Positions 55,945 through 64,000 of a DNA stretch of 64,000 bases are shown piece by piece. The stretch spans positions 1,116,001 to 1,180,000 of the forward strand of contig NZ_LR743509.1 in NCBI RefSeq assembly GCF_902712875.1. Direction: 5' to 3'. Each line of letters starts with the position of its first letter. Within the stretch, counting starts at the first letter, position 1. This DNA is from Hyphomicrobium sp. ghe19 (GTDB taxonomy: Bacteria > Pseudomonadota > Alphaproteobacteria > Rhizobiales > Hyphomicrobiaceae). Both the position numbers and the translations under genes were made by a program. Below the pieces are notes generated by a model. That model made no database searches. It was not told the origin of the DNA and saw only the letters and a list, made by a program, of their open reading frames with translations.

Positions 55945-56039
55945 TCGGAAGACTCGCGGCTAATCTCGGACGAAGCGAAGGGCGTATGGCGCCTGGGCGT
56001 CACGGCTCGGGGGGCCGTCAGTAGCGTTTCGATCGCAGA

Positions 56040-56630
56040 TCAATAGGGTGGTTGTTTGTGGGCGCGCTGGCTCCGGGCGGCTTCTGTCCACCATGCGAGG
56101 TCATCGGCAAACCGCGGGAACGCTTTTTTGAGCGCGGCTCCCGGCTCGCCGATGGGCTCGCCTTTATCGTTCAGCGTCTGGGCAATCGGGCCAACCGCGA
56201 GGGTCGAAGAGATGACGACCATTCCCATCTCCGACAGTGTGCCGTGCCAGGTGAAACTCGATCTTGCGCCAGCAATCCGGCCTGCGGAATAGCTGGCTAT
56301 CGCCGCCGGACGCCAATACCACTCCTCCAGGAAATGGTCGGTGAGATTCTTTAAACCCGGCTGCATTCCCCAATTGTATTCTCCCGTCACGAAGACGAAG
56401 GCGTGGGCCGCTTTGATTTTCTTCGCGAGTTCTTCCATCGCGGACGGCGCTGACCCGGGCTTATATTCTTTGTACATCCGATCGAGTATCGGCAGGCCGA
56501 CCGCCTTGGCGTCGATGAACTCGACGTCGGCGCCGCGGGCGCGGAGTTCGGAGACGATGAAGTCTGCAAGGCGGATGCCCATCCGGTCGCTTCGATAGGA
56601 ACCGTAGAAGACGAGGATGCGATCCGTCAT
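56040..56630 (-). CDS. NADPH-dependent FMN reductase
   Basis: A 196-residue flavodoxin-fold protein: phosphate-binding start ILVFYGSYRSDRMGIRLADF, the conserved AFVFVTGEYNWGMQPGLKN (P.YN..P..LKN-type) motif and a later GAR segment. Such enzymes reduce flavins, azo compounds or quinones with NAD(P)H. Cytosolic. AAGGAG precedes the ATG at 56630. Convergent with the glycosyltransferase operon. Confidence 0.85.
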   Translation of the reverse strand: MTDRILVFYGSYRSDRMGIRLADFIVSELRARGADVEFIDAKAVGLPILDRMYKEYKPGSAPSAMEELAKKIKAAHAFVFVTGEYNWGMQPGLKNLTDHFLEEWYWRPAAIASYSAGRIAGARSSFTWHGTLSEMGMVVISSTLAVGPIAQTLNDKGEPIGEPGAALKKAFPRFADDLAWWTEAARSQRAHKQPPY

Positions 56631-56770
56631 AAAGCCTTCTCCTTGCGATCAACGCTTTGCGCTCAACCGGTGCGGCCGCCCAGCCGGCGTGCGGTCTCGG
56701 GCAACTTGGAGCGGGTGCTCCGAGTTCCGTGCCGTTGTCGATCCTTGGCTGCGTTTCTCGTGCGTGATTT

Positions 56771-56820
56771 CACATCGGCTTCGCATGATCGCCGTTGCGC
56801 CGCGCGAGCACCTCTTCGGA
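56771..56820 (-). pseudogene. Duplicated 3' tail of the slipin gene
   Basis: Fifty bases nearly identical to 57279-57328, with about four mismatches. On the minus strand it still encodes PEEVLARRNGDHAKPM and a stop, against [16 protein letters not shown] at the end of the slipin. Only the C-terminal tail is present and no start or domain is linked, so it is a remnant. Confidence 0.8.
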
Positions 56821-56887
56821 CTGCGCTCTGGAACGGCTTCTGAGCGGCGGCCTTTAATCCCTATCAGGCAATGTCTCGCGCCACCGG

Positions 56888-57166
56888 CTAACCGCTTTCG
56901 CAGTACCTGTATCGCGCCCACCATTTGAGTTCGTTGCTATCCAACGCTCTCTGATGGAAGTAGTCGCACTTGCCGTGCGGGATGATGGCGTGGTCTTTGT
57001 AAGTGACGAGTCCCCCAGACGCGGCTGACGCTTCCGCCTGGGCATCGGCAGACGGCACTGTGGCTGGGTGCGGCTCGATTTTGGCTTCTTCGGCAACGAC
57101 GGCAACGGCGAGCAAACCACAAATGCTCGCGCCGATTCCGAAGGCTTTCCAAACATTCATTGCCAT
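56888..57166 (-). CDS. Small exported protein, unknown
   Basis: A 92-residue protein from the ATG at 57166 (GGGAGG seven bases upstream). Signal peptide about 1-25 (ending AVVAEE), an Ala/Ser/Pro linker, then a short C-terminal domain with HAIIPHGKCDYFHQR and WWARYRYCESG, whose two Cys may form a disulfide. It lies between the slipin gene and that gene's duplicated tail. No family recognised. Confidence 0.6.
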   Translation of the reverse strand: MAMNVWKAFGIGASICGLLAVAVVAEEAKIEPHPATVPSADAQAEASAASGGLVTYKDHAIIPHGKCDYFHQRALDSNELKWWARYRYCESG

Positions 57167-57277
57167 GGCGGAACCTCCCGTATGAGGGCGCACCTATGAT
57201 TGCGAGATGTCGGCTGCGGGTTCAATAGCCTGTTCGATCTAAGTCGCTTTCATCGCAGTGCGGCGAGAGAGAAACGT

Positions 57278-58081
57278 TCACATCGGCTTCGCGTCATCGC
57301 CGTTGGGCCGCGCGAGCACCTCTTCGGGTTTGGGCGCCGGCTTCAAAGTCGCCAGTGCCTCTTGGACCGTGGTCATGAACTGTGCTGGGAAGATGATGGT
57401 CGAATTCTTCTCGGTCGCGATCTCGGCCATCGTCTGCAGCGTTCGCAATTGCAGAGCGACCGGATGCTGGGTGATGATGTCGGCGGCTTCGCCGAGCCTC
57501 ATTGCGGCCTGGAATTCGCCTTCGGCGGCGACGATCTTGGCGCGGCGCTCGCGTTCCGCTTCGGCTTCCTTCGCCATCGCGCGCTGCATGTTGTCAGGAA
57601 GGAAGATGTCCTTGATTTCGACTGCCGTGACCACTGTACCCCAGGGCACGGTGTGCGTGTCGATGACTTCCTTGATCAGCTCGTTGACGTCCGTCGTTTG
57701 TGCCAAGAGCTGATCGAGCGAGAAACGGCCGACGACATTCCGGACGGTCGTCTGGCTGATCTGATTGATGGCCTCGTAGACATTCTCGATCGCGATGACT
57801 GCCTTCTCGGGATCTGAAATATGGTAGTAGGCGACGGCCGCGATATCGATCGAAACGTTGTCCTTGGTGATGATTTTTTGTGACGGAATTTGCATCGTGA
57901 CGGTGCGGAGCGAAACGCGCGTCATCGTTTGAAACGGGGTCAAAAGGAAAATCAGCCCGGGCCCTCGAACGCCTGCGAATTTGCCGAGCGCAAAAACGAC
58001 ACCTCGCTCGTATTGGCGAAGGATCCGCAAGCATACGAGAACGTAAATGAGCAATACGATCGGGATGACAGGTCCAAACAT
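57278..58081 (-). CDS. SPFH/band 7 protein (slipin, stomatin-like)
   Basis: A 267-residue protein: N-terminal membrane segment (about 3-20), then the SPFH/band-7 domain (about 22-190: [73 protein letters not shown]). A coiled [18 protein letters not shown] stretch and a short Pro-rich tail follow. Slipins organise membrane microdomains and often pair with an NfeD protease, which is not seen here. AAAGGAG precedes the ATG. Confidence 0.9.
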   Translation of the reverse strand: MFGPVIPIVLLIYVLVCLRILRQYERGVVFALGKFAGVRGPGLIFLLTPFQTMTRVSLRTVTMQIPSQKIITKDNVSIDIAAVAYYHISDPEKAVIAIENVYEAINQISQTTVRNVVGRFSLDQLLAQTTDVNELIKEVIDTHTVPWGTVVTAVEIKDIFLPDNMQRAMAKEAEAERERRAKIVAAEGEFQAAMRLGEAADIITQHPVALQLRTLQTMAEIATEKNSTIIFPAQFMTTVQEALATLKPAPKPEEVLARPNGDDAKPM

Positions 58082-58261
58082 TTTCCGATCTCCTTTGGCG
58101 GCATAGCCGCGATGCGCAACCCAAAAACTGTCTGCGTGAGGATCGTTTGTTTACGATATCACCATGGCAGGCCCGTCCGGGAAGATTTTGTCGTCCGGCG
58201 CGGAGCTTGAATTCTTGGAGCGACTTCCGACTTATGCTTTCTGAAGCCTGGAGGTCATGCG

Positions 58262-58513
58262 ATGTCTCGATTGATAGCGATAGCAGCAGGAATGGCCACG
58301 CTTGCGGCAGCGGTTCCGGCCTATGCCGGGGGCGGTGGGGAAGCCGCAGAGTTAGAGGGCGCTCGCGCCAATGCGCGTGCAGGTGGCCCGATCAGCGCTC
58401 GCGATGCTGAATTGCTTCAACGGTATGGCTGTACGAGCGGTACGCGAAGTTGGGCGTGCAATAATGGTCGGCCTTACCGGCCTTACTATCCCGGGCAGTA
58501 CCGCCGGTACTGA
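58262..58513 (+). CDS. Small exported protein, ARA/RYG family
   Basis: An 83-residue protein. Signal peptide 1-22 (ending PAYA), then LEGARANARAGGPISARDAE with LLQRYGC, the same core as the proteins at 3701, 17821 and 18256. The tail has two Cys, then Pro/Tyr/Arg-rich sequence. About 40 kb from the tandem trio. Function unknown. Confidence 0.62.
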   Translation: MSRLIAIAAGMATLAAAVPAYAGGGGEAAELEGARANARAGGPISARDAELLQRYGCTSGTRSWACNNGRPYRPYYPGQYRRY

Positions 58514-58783
58514 GACGCGGCATCTTTCCGAGCACATTCCCGCAAATGGCTAGTTGGAAAAAATCGATCACGAATAAGCCACAGCGGGTTATGAATATCG
58601 GATGAATGGATTGCAATTCGGCGCCGATACCGCGGTGACCTATAGCCATCTGAAATGGCTCTTTAATCGCCTCCATATGCGAAATCCAGCACGACGCAAC
58701 GCGCGGTTTGCAACCAAATCGGGTTCGCGCGCGTTGGTCGGTTAAGAACGCGCGGGTGCATCCCGCAAAGTTGGAGGAACACG

Positions 58784-59062
58784 ATGAGAAAATATATTGG
58801 CATTGCTGCCGCGCTGGCATCGGCTCTGCCGCTCGCAACGATCGCCACGACGGCCGATGCAGGTCCGCGTCACGGATACGGCGGCCGGCATTACGCTCAC
58901 GGCGGATATGATCGTGGCCGTTACGGTCATCATCGCGGCCGTGGCTATTGGCACAATGGCCAATGGATTGCGCTGGGTATCGGGGCCGCGATCGTTGGTG
59001 CCGCGGCCGCTGATTCATACGGCGGTTGCTACTGGCGCCATGGATATCGCTACTGCGACTAG
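58784..59062 (+). CDS. Small exported Gly/His/Tyr-rich protein
   Basis: A 92-residue protein. Signal peptide 1-26 (ending TADA). The mature part is rich in Gly, His, Arg and Tyr (GYGGRHYAHGGYDRGRYGHH), then a hydrophobic glycine-zipper-like segment (ALGIGAAIVGAAAA) and two Cys at the end. Similar low-complexity exported proteins are common in alphaproteobacteria; role unknown. GGAGGAA precedes the ATG. Confidence 0.65.
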   Translation: MRKYIGIAAALASALPLATIATTADAGPRHGYGGRHYAHGGYDRGRYGHHRGRGYWHNGQWIALGIGAAIVGAAAADSYGGCYWRHGYRYCD

Positions 59063-59093
59063 CGCCACGCACGCATGAATGAATTGCCCGGTC

Positions 59094-59115
59094 TCGGAAG
59101 AGGCCGGGCTTTTCT
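59094..59115 (+). terminator. Rho-independent terminator
   Basis: GCCCGGTCTC / GAGGCCGGGC hairpin followed by TTTTCTTT, 32 bp after the Gly/His/Tyr-rich gene. Confidence 0.85.
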
Positions 59116-59280
59116 TTGCGTCCGCTCGCGCGCGTCATGTTGGAACGCGGCCGGTATGCCGCCAGGTTTTACACAGGAGCCTGTGCACTATTCGATTTGT
59201 GTGGGAATCCGACGGCCGCGTGGTTGGCGGATGCCAGCCTCCCATGCTGCTTAGTGCGCTTTGAGTAAGGGGAGTATGTG

Positions 59281-59649
59281 ATGTTGGGTTCTACGGCGTC
59301 TAAGGTCATTGCCTCCGTCGTTCTTGTTGCGTCTGCAGGCGGGACGGCGAGCCTTCCGGTAAAGCCGGAACATCCCGGATCCCGTGAAACTCCCGTCGTC
59401 CTCGACAACCGTTCGCTGCTCGTTGCAACGCTCGCCAATGGCGATCTGCAGACTCAGTGGATGTCTCGCGATGTCTGCGAGCGTATCGCGGCTTCCGTGA
59501 TTTCGGGCGATGCCGTCGCCGGTGTGAGGGCGGACGGCGTGAAGGTTTATATTGCTCGCGCCAACTGCAGCACGCGCCGTGTAGCGGTCCATTCAAGCGC
59601 GACGGCTCTCAACGCTGCCGTCGAGAGAAACGGGCACTCCGGCAATTGA
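59281..59649 (+). CDS. Exported protein, unknown
   Basis: A 122-residue protein from ATG 59281 (GTG 59278 adjacent; AAGGGGAG upstream). Signal peptide about 1-24. The mature part is a single small domain with SLLVATLANGDLQTQWMSRD and two Cys (DVCERI, ANCSTR) that may bond. No family recognised. Confidence 0.55.
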   Translation: MLGSTASKVIASVVLVASAGGTASLPVKPEHPGSRETPVVLDNRSLLVATLANGDLQTQWMSRDVCERIAASVISGDAVAGVRADGVKVYIARANCSTRRVAVHSSATALNAAVERNGHSGN

Positions 59650-59957
59650 GTTGAGATTGCTGCGAGGCAGCCGATCCGGCTCGATGGCGCATTCGTAAAA
59701 GTCGCCGATGAAATCAAGAAGGCCGCCTTTGGCATTGTCATAAGACTCTGCCTAGGGCGGCCTTCGTGCAATCGTACGCTAGAATACATAGGTAGATGCA
59801 ATACGGTATTCGTAGCAGCGACAAACGCGGCTTGATATCATCCGTTTGGCTGATAGGCCGTCAAAAAAATCGCGCCAGATGAATGGGGCCTGACTCTGTC
59901 GTGGCATGAAAATCGGTGTTCAGATCAGTCGTTCATTTTTCGACACCGTTTCCGGTG
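59650..59957. other. Intergenic region, no gene supported
   Basis: Contains an inverted repeat AAGGCCGCC ... GGCGGCCTT at about 59720-59763, possibly a bidirectional stop. A minus-strand frame of 84 residues overlaps the upstream gene's antisense and is not credible. Confidence 0.4.
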
Positions 59958-62900
59958 TCAGGCGGCATTCTGCCGGGTGTCCGGTTCAGCGCGGAGAATT
60001 TCCCGTATGACGTCGGAGGGCTGCGCCTTCTGAAACAGGAAGCCTTGCGCCAACGTGCAGCCGTAGTCCTTGACGATTTCGAACTGCTCGGCCGTTTCGA
60101 CGCCTTCGGCCGTCGTCCGCATGCCGAGGGTTCGCGCCAGCTCGACGATGGTCGAAAGAATGGCGCGGGCTTCCATCGAGATCGCGAGATCGCGGACGAA
60201 GGACCGGTCGATCTTGATCTTCTGGAAGGGGACCTTGGTCAGCGAGCTGAGGGAGGAGTAGCCCGTGCCGAAATCGTCCATCGCGATTTCCACGCCGAGA
60301 TCGCAGACCTGCCGAAGAATATGGGTCGCGAGCTGCACGTCCTTCATAATGGTCGATTCAGTGACTTCAATTATGAGGCGGTGGCTCGGCAAGCCGGATT
60401 CGGCCAGAGCCGTCTTGACGGTGTCGACGAAGCTTTCGGCTTCGAGCTCAATGGCGCTGACGTTGACGGAGACGCTCGTCTGGTCGGGCCACGCCATCGC
60501 TTCCTTGCATGCCTGGCGCAGGACTTTCGCGCCGAGATCGGCGATCATGCCGATTTCCTCGGCGATGGGAATGAAGTCGGCGGGTGAGGCAAGGCCGAGG
60601 CGGGGATGCCTCCAGCGAAGCAGCGCTTCGGCTCCGACGGCTCTCATCGTCTGTACGCAGAAAATCGGCTGATAGTGGATCTCGAATTCGTTGTTGTTGA
60701 TCGCGTCGCGCACCTCGGTTTCGAGAAGATTGCGCGCCTTGACCTTGGCGTCGAGTTCGCGCTCGAAAAGCCGGTAGGTGCCTCTTTGATCTTCTTTGGC
60801 TGCATAGAGCGCGAGGTCGGCGAGGCGGAAGAGTTCGATCGGATCACAGCTATGATCCGGGGCCATCGCAATGCCGACGCTGCCTCCGCAGATGACGTCC
60901 TTTGTGCCGATGCGTACGGGTTCGCTGAGGATGCTGATCAGCCGTTCGGCCAGTTTCGTCGCGCTCGACGGATGATCGAGATCGACAATCAACACCGCGA
61001 ATTCGTCGCCGCCGAGACGCGCCACGGTATCGGTTTCGCGCAGCGTCTTGGTGAGGCGGTCGGCCATGACCTGCAATAGTTCGTCGCCGGCGGCGTGGCC
61101 GAGCGTGTCGTTCACGACTTTGAAATTGTCGAGGTCGAGCAAGAGAAGCGCCATGCGGTCGCCGCGTTTCGCCCGAGCCATCGCGAGCTGCATGCGCTCG
61201 GCAAGCAAATGGCGGTTGGGGAGGGACGTCAACGCGTCGTGGCGGGCCATGTAGGCCGCCTTGCGATCCGCCTTCCGGCGTTCGGTCACATCGATGGCCG
61301 CGATCAAAAGAGCATCGCGGCCCTCATGCACGAGCGGTCGGACGTAGACTTCGACTTCCATCGAGCGTCCGTCGCGGCGGTAATGCTTGAACGACTGCGG
61401 CTCGTCGGTCTGACCAATATGCTGCACGTTGCTTTCGAGCGGTAAAATAAGGTCGCCACTCTGAATTTCCCGTAGCGACAGACGCGAGAAATCCCGGCGG
61501 GTGTAGCCGTAGTGAGAAGCCGCAGCGTTGTTGACCGCGAGTATGGCCATCTGGTCCCGGCTGACGACGAACATCGGCAAAGGGTTGTTCTCGAACAGCA
61601 GCCGGATCGATGCTTCGCGCTGCTTCATCTCGGTGATGTCGATGCGCAGGCTGATCAGGCCGCCCTCGCTGGTCCGGCATTCCTCGATCAGATAGCAACG
61701 GCCATCGTCGAGAAGCTGCTCGTGCGGAAGGGCTGGTGTGCGAAGGTTCTTCAGACGCTCGGCGAGCCAGGCTTCTTCGCGGCCGAAAGCCTCGGGATAC
61801 ATCTGGCGCTCGAGGCCGATGCGCACCGCTTCTTCGAGGCTGCCTCCGACGACGATCGTATCGATGGCCCGATGATAAATCTGAGCATACTTTTTGTTCC
61901 AGGCGACATACCGGTTGTCGGCGTCGAGGATGACGATGCCTTCGGGGAGGATTTCAATCGCCTCCTTCAACCGGTTGTGCATCTTCTCAAGCTCGGCCTT
62001 CTGCTCGGAAATGGCCTGTTCCTGGGTCTGAAGGTGATCGTTCAAGCCATCGCGCAGAGCGATTTCCGCCGAGAGGCGCTCCTGAAGGCGCGACTGTGAA
62101 TCGATTGTTTCGGCGAGCGGCATGACCGTGAGAAAAGCAGTGAGGATCAGAAGCTGCGTCATCTGGACATCTGTCAACACAGCCAGCTCCGAGACCTGCT
62201 GGCCGCTTTGAAGGCCTAACGCGGTGCATGCGAGCACGGCAGCCGACATCAGCAACGTCGCGGCCGACGTCGCGTTGGGTCCGAGGCGACAGGCGATCAG
62301 CACGAGCACCGGCATAATGAGGAAGGCGAGGTATCGCTCAGGCAGGCCGACAACCAGAACCATCGTCATCGCGAGGGCCGTGAAGAGTGCGCACGTTTCC
62401 CAGCTCGATGCCGTCGACGAGGGCGTCGTGCGGGCCAGACGAAGGCGGACGATCGCCGGAGTGACAGTCAACAAGCCCAGCAAGTCCGCGAAGAACCAGG
62501 ACGTGAACACATGGAGTGTGACGGCTTCGTACGTCGCCGCGGCGATAAAGGCCGCCGCTATCGCCGCGATGGCCGAACTTGCCATGGCGGCGATTGAGAA
62601 CGACATCAGGAAGCGGAGGCTGCGGAATTCGGAGGGCTTCGATTCTTTGAAGTTGATTAGGCGGAATGCAACATAGGTCTCGAGCGTATTTGTCAGCGCG
62701 AAGCCGATGTTTGTCGCGAGTTCGCGATGCGCGAAGATGTTGGCGATGATATTTGCAATAAAACAAAGAAACAGAATTTGGTGCCGGCGCCACGGCCGTT
62801 TCGCCAGGATGACTGCGGCGAGCGTTATCCCATTCGCCGGCCAGACGGTCGCTATGCCATCGACGTTCTGGGTATAGGCAATAGACAGATAGGAGACGAC

Positions 62901-63059
62901 GCCGAATATGATCGCCACGGCGAGCGCGCGAGCAAGGCCGTCGTTGTCTGCTGCATATAGCTTTCTCAACTGCGAGAATGAGCGAAAGCGGTCTCCGCTA
63001 TCAAACATGTCTAAAGCTCTCATCCCCCGTCGAGCCGAAGATCGGCGCGATATTCCCAT
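59958..63059 (-). CDS. MASE1-PAS-GGDEF-EAL cyclic di-GMP signalling protein
   Basis: A 1033-residue protein. The N-terminal MASE1-type membrane sensor (about 45-320, eight or more helices) carries YTQNVDGIATVWPANGITLA. A coiled linker, two PAS-type regions (about 360-600) and a GGDEF domain follow (VARLGGDEFAVLI near residue 681, with the RETD inhibitory site before it). An EAL domain closes it (GAEALLRW near 806; EVTES, DDFGTGYSS, KIDRSFV and AEGVE present). Both cyclase and phosphodiesterase sites look intact, so net activity cannot be told. ATG 63059 is the longest start; 63023 and 63008 are alternatives. Confidence 0.92.
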   Translation of the reverse strand: MGISRRSSARRGMRALDMFDSGDRFRSFSQLRKLYAADNDGLARALAVAIIFGVVSYLSIAYTQNVDGIATVWPANGITLAAVILAKRPWRRHQILFLCFIANIIANIFAHRELATNIGFALTNTLETYVAFRLINFKESKPSEFRSLRFLMSFSIAAMASSAIAAIAAAFIAAATYEAVTLHVFTSWFFADLLGLLTVTPAIVRLRLARTTPSSTASSWETCALFTALAMTMVLVVGLPERYLAFLIMPVLVLIACRLGPNATSAATLLMSAAVLACTALGLQSGQQVSELAVLTDVQMTQLLILTAFLTVMPLAETIDSQSRLQERLSAEIALRDGLNDHLQTQEQAISEQKAELEKMHNRLKEAIEILPEGIVILDADNRYVAWNKKYAQIYHRAIDTIVVGGSLEEAVRIGLERQMYPEAFGREEAWLAERLKNLRTPALPHEQLLDDGRCYLIEECRTSEGGLISLRIDITEMKQREASIRLLFENNPLPMFVVSRDQMAILAVNNAAASHYGYTRRDFSRLSLREIQSGDLILPLESNVQHIGQTDEPQSFKHYRRDGRSMEVEVYVRPLVHEGRDALLIAAIDVTERRKADRKAAYMARHDALTSLPNRHLLAERMQLAMARAKRGDRMALLLLDLDNFKVVNDTLGHAAGDELLQVMADRLTKTLRETDTVARLGGDEFAVLIVDLDHPSSATKLAERLISILSEPVRIGTKDVICGGSVGIAMAPDHSCDPIELFRLADLALYAAKEDQRGTYRLFERELDAKVKARNLLETEVRDAINNNEFEIHYQPIFCVQTMRAVGAEALLRWRHPRLGLASPADFIPIAEEIGMIADLGAKVLRQACKEAMAWPDQTSVSVNVSAIELEAESFVDTVKTALAESGLPSHRLIIEVTESTIMKDVQLATHILRQVCDLGVEIAMDDFGTGYSSLSSLTKVPFQKIKIDRSFVRDLAISMEARAILSTIVELARTLGMRTTAEGVETAEQFEIVKDYGCTLAQGFLFQKAQPSDVIREILRAEPDTRQNAA

Positions 63060-63391
63060 TCCAAATCGGATCAGCGCAGCGCCTAATTAGCAGGCAGAAA
63101 TGCCAATTAATTCAGCAGTCTCCGTCACTTGTTCCAATCTTGAGTTAAGCTGAAGCGATATCATTAATTTAGGGTCAAGGCGGATATTGCGGGGCAGCAA
63201 TTAGATTCGATTCGGGCTGGATAAATCGCCAATCGGCAATTGGGGGGGCGAAATCGGAGATGCGAAAGCCTAAGGAATTAATTTTGTTAATTGATGGCGC
63301 GGGATCAAGCATGGCCGTGCCGCGGTTTTTTGCGGCACGACCCAAGAGAGATGCGGATCGCCTCAGCGCCTAGTCTTACAGTGCTTTATGT
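63060..63391. other. Intergenic region, AT-richer, no gene
   Basis: About 330 bp between two minus-strand genes, with several TTAATT and AATTAG stretches. Probably the promoter of the large signalling gene and the tail of the next transcript. No operator recognised. Confidence 0.35.
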
Positions 63392-63790
63392 TCAGCGAAA
63401 GCCGGCGGCCTCGCGGAGTTTGCCGATTGCGTCTTTCATGGATGGCGATGTGAAGCGCGAGCGCCATGATGTCCGCTGATCGAGGAGGGCTTCGGCTTCA
63501 GATCCAGATTTACCGGCGCGTGCGGTGGATGCCATTGCGAGCGCTTGTTGGACCAGTGTCGGCCTCTGTGATCGGCTGCGGTTGTTGAGGTTTCGGAGGT
63601 TGCCCGTTGTCAGGATTGGCAACTGCTTCGTCTTGCCGAGTGTCGCTCTCCGCAGACTGGCCTTCGCGACGGGGGCGGAGATTCCAAGTTTGTTGTTCGG
63701 GCGATCGACTGCCCATGCCGGATGCGCGATCGCGACAAGTGAAAGAACGACACACGTGCGGCCTGTTAATTTGGTTCGCTTCAATTCCAT
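63392..63790 (-). CDS. Exported basic protein, unknown
   Basis: A 132-residue protein from the ATG at 63790 (AGGGAGA upstream). The frame continues upstream but without hydrophobic or conserved sequence. Signal peptide about 8-28 (TCVVLSLVAIAHPAWA), then an Arg/Lys/Ser/Asn-rich disordered mature part. No family recognised. Confidence 0.5.
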   Translation of the reverse strand: MELKRTKLTGRTCVVLSLVAIAHPAWAVDRPNNKLGISAPVAKASLRRATLGKTKQLPILTTGNLRNLNNRSRSQRPTLVQQALAMASTARAGKSGSEAEALLDQRTSWRSRFTSPSMKDAIGKLREAAGFR

Positions 63791-64000
63791 CGCCGTCTCC
63801 CTGAATTTGTTCGAACGCGAGAATTTGCCGGAACGCCCGAGCCGGTTGGCCCAAGGGTGCGGATGATCTCGTGTGATGCGGCGGGGCTGGCGCCGCTGTT
63901 CCGCGTGGAACAGGTTCGTGTTGCGAGGGCGGGCGTTCCGTCGCAGCGACGGCGGCCGCGTCCGCAATCACGCGGGATGAGCGCGGAGCTATGAGCGTGC

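Noticed and set aside
58602..58745. 47-residue plus-strand frame before the Gly/His/Tyr-rich gene
   Set aside because: No ribosome site and ordinary random-like composition.
58392..59138. 248-residue minus-strand frame across the small exported genes at 58262 and 58784
   Set aside because: It would overlap two genes with clear signal peptides and ribosome sites, and its product is a basic low-complexity sequence without motifs.

Overview
The window is GC-rich chromosomal DNA, apart from one clearly AT-richer gene near 20.4-22.5 kb. The housekeeping order uvrA / ssb / gyrA / PRC-barrel / coaD / two cyclophilins / queA / tgt is the arrangement known from Hyphomicrobiales (Rhizobiales). A bactofilin, a possible DUF1134 envelope protein, many c-type cytochromes and exported small proteins, and a GAAC-N7-GAAC type LexA box fit an alphaproteobacterium, perhaps Hyphomicrobium-like. 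This is inference from gene content and order; no rRNA is present.

Layout. 1-9.6 kb: envelope and stress genes (partial DUF1134-like protein, FlK-like thioesterase, PsiF-like protein, MsrB, DUF72, TonB-like protein, a 43-residue lipoprotein, MFS transporter). 9.9-19 kb: GGDEF cyclase, SDR, Tat-exported beta-carbonic anhydrase, bactofilin, serine hydrolase, a cytochrome c facing a heme-copper-oxidase-like membrane protein, three tandem small exported paralogues and a VOC protein. 19-22.5 kb: a repeat-rich island with palindromic REP-like elements and a 115/157-bp direct repeat pair, leading into one long AT-rich gene that joins an AAA15-type ATPase to a DUF4435/TOPRIM-like domain. This is a single-gene PARIS-like anti-phage candidate and the most interesting locus here. 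22.6-32.7 kb: uvrA, accessory genes (an exported unknown with a decayed partial copy, a P-loop kinase, an EmrAB-type efflux pair, GFA, a YkgJ-type protein), then ssb behind a LexA box. 33-45 kb: cation efflux, OmpW and a Crp/Fnr regulator flanking a perfect FNR-type site, gyrA with an unusual quinolone-pocket sequence, PRC-barrel, cytochrome c, coaD, alkyltransferase-like protein, cyclophilins, DUF423. 43-48.2 kb: queA, alpha/beta hydrolase, tgt, EamA transporter, tRNA-Lys(UUU). 48.8-56 kb: a four-gene glycosyltransferase operon whose first two products carry 'NPDV' repeats. 56-64 kb: FMN reductase, slipin with a duplicated tail fragment, further small exported proteins, and a large MASE1-PAS-GGDEF-EAL signalling protein.

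How the genes connect. queA and tgt act in queuosine tRNA modification. uvrA and ssb serve DNA repair, and ssb at least has an SOS site. The ompW/crp-fnr pair looks oxygen-responsive. The glycosyltransferases probably build one surface glycan. Two c-di-GMP proteins are present. Five small exported proteins at three loci share an 'ARAK.R.G..L..R....L.R.G' core of unknown role. No transposase, integrase, rRNA or CRISPR array was recognised.
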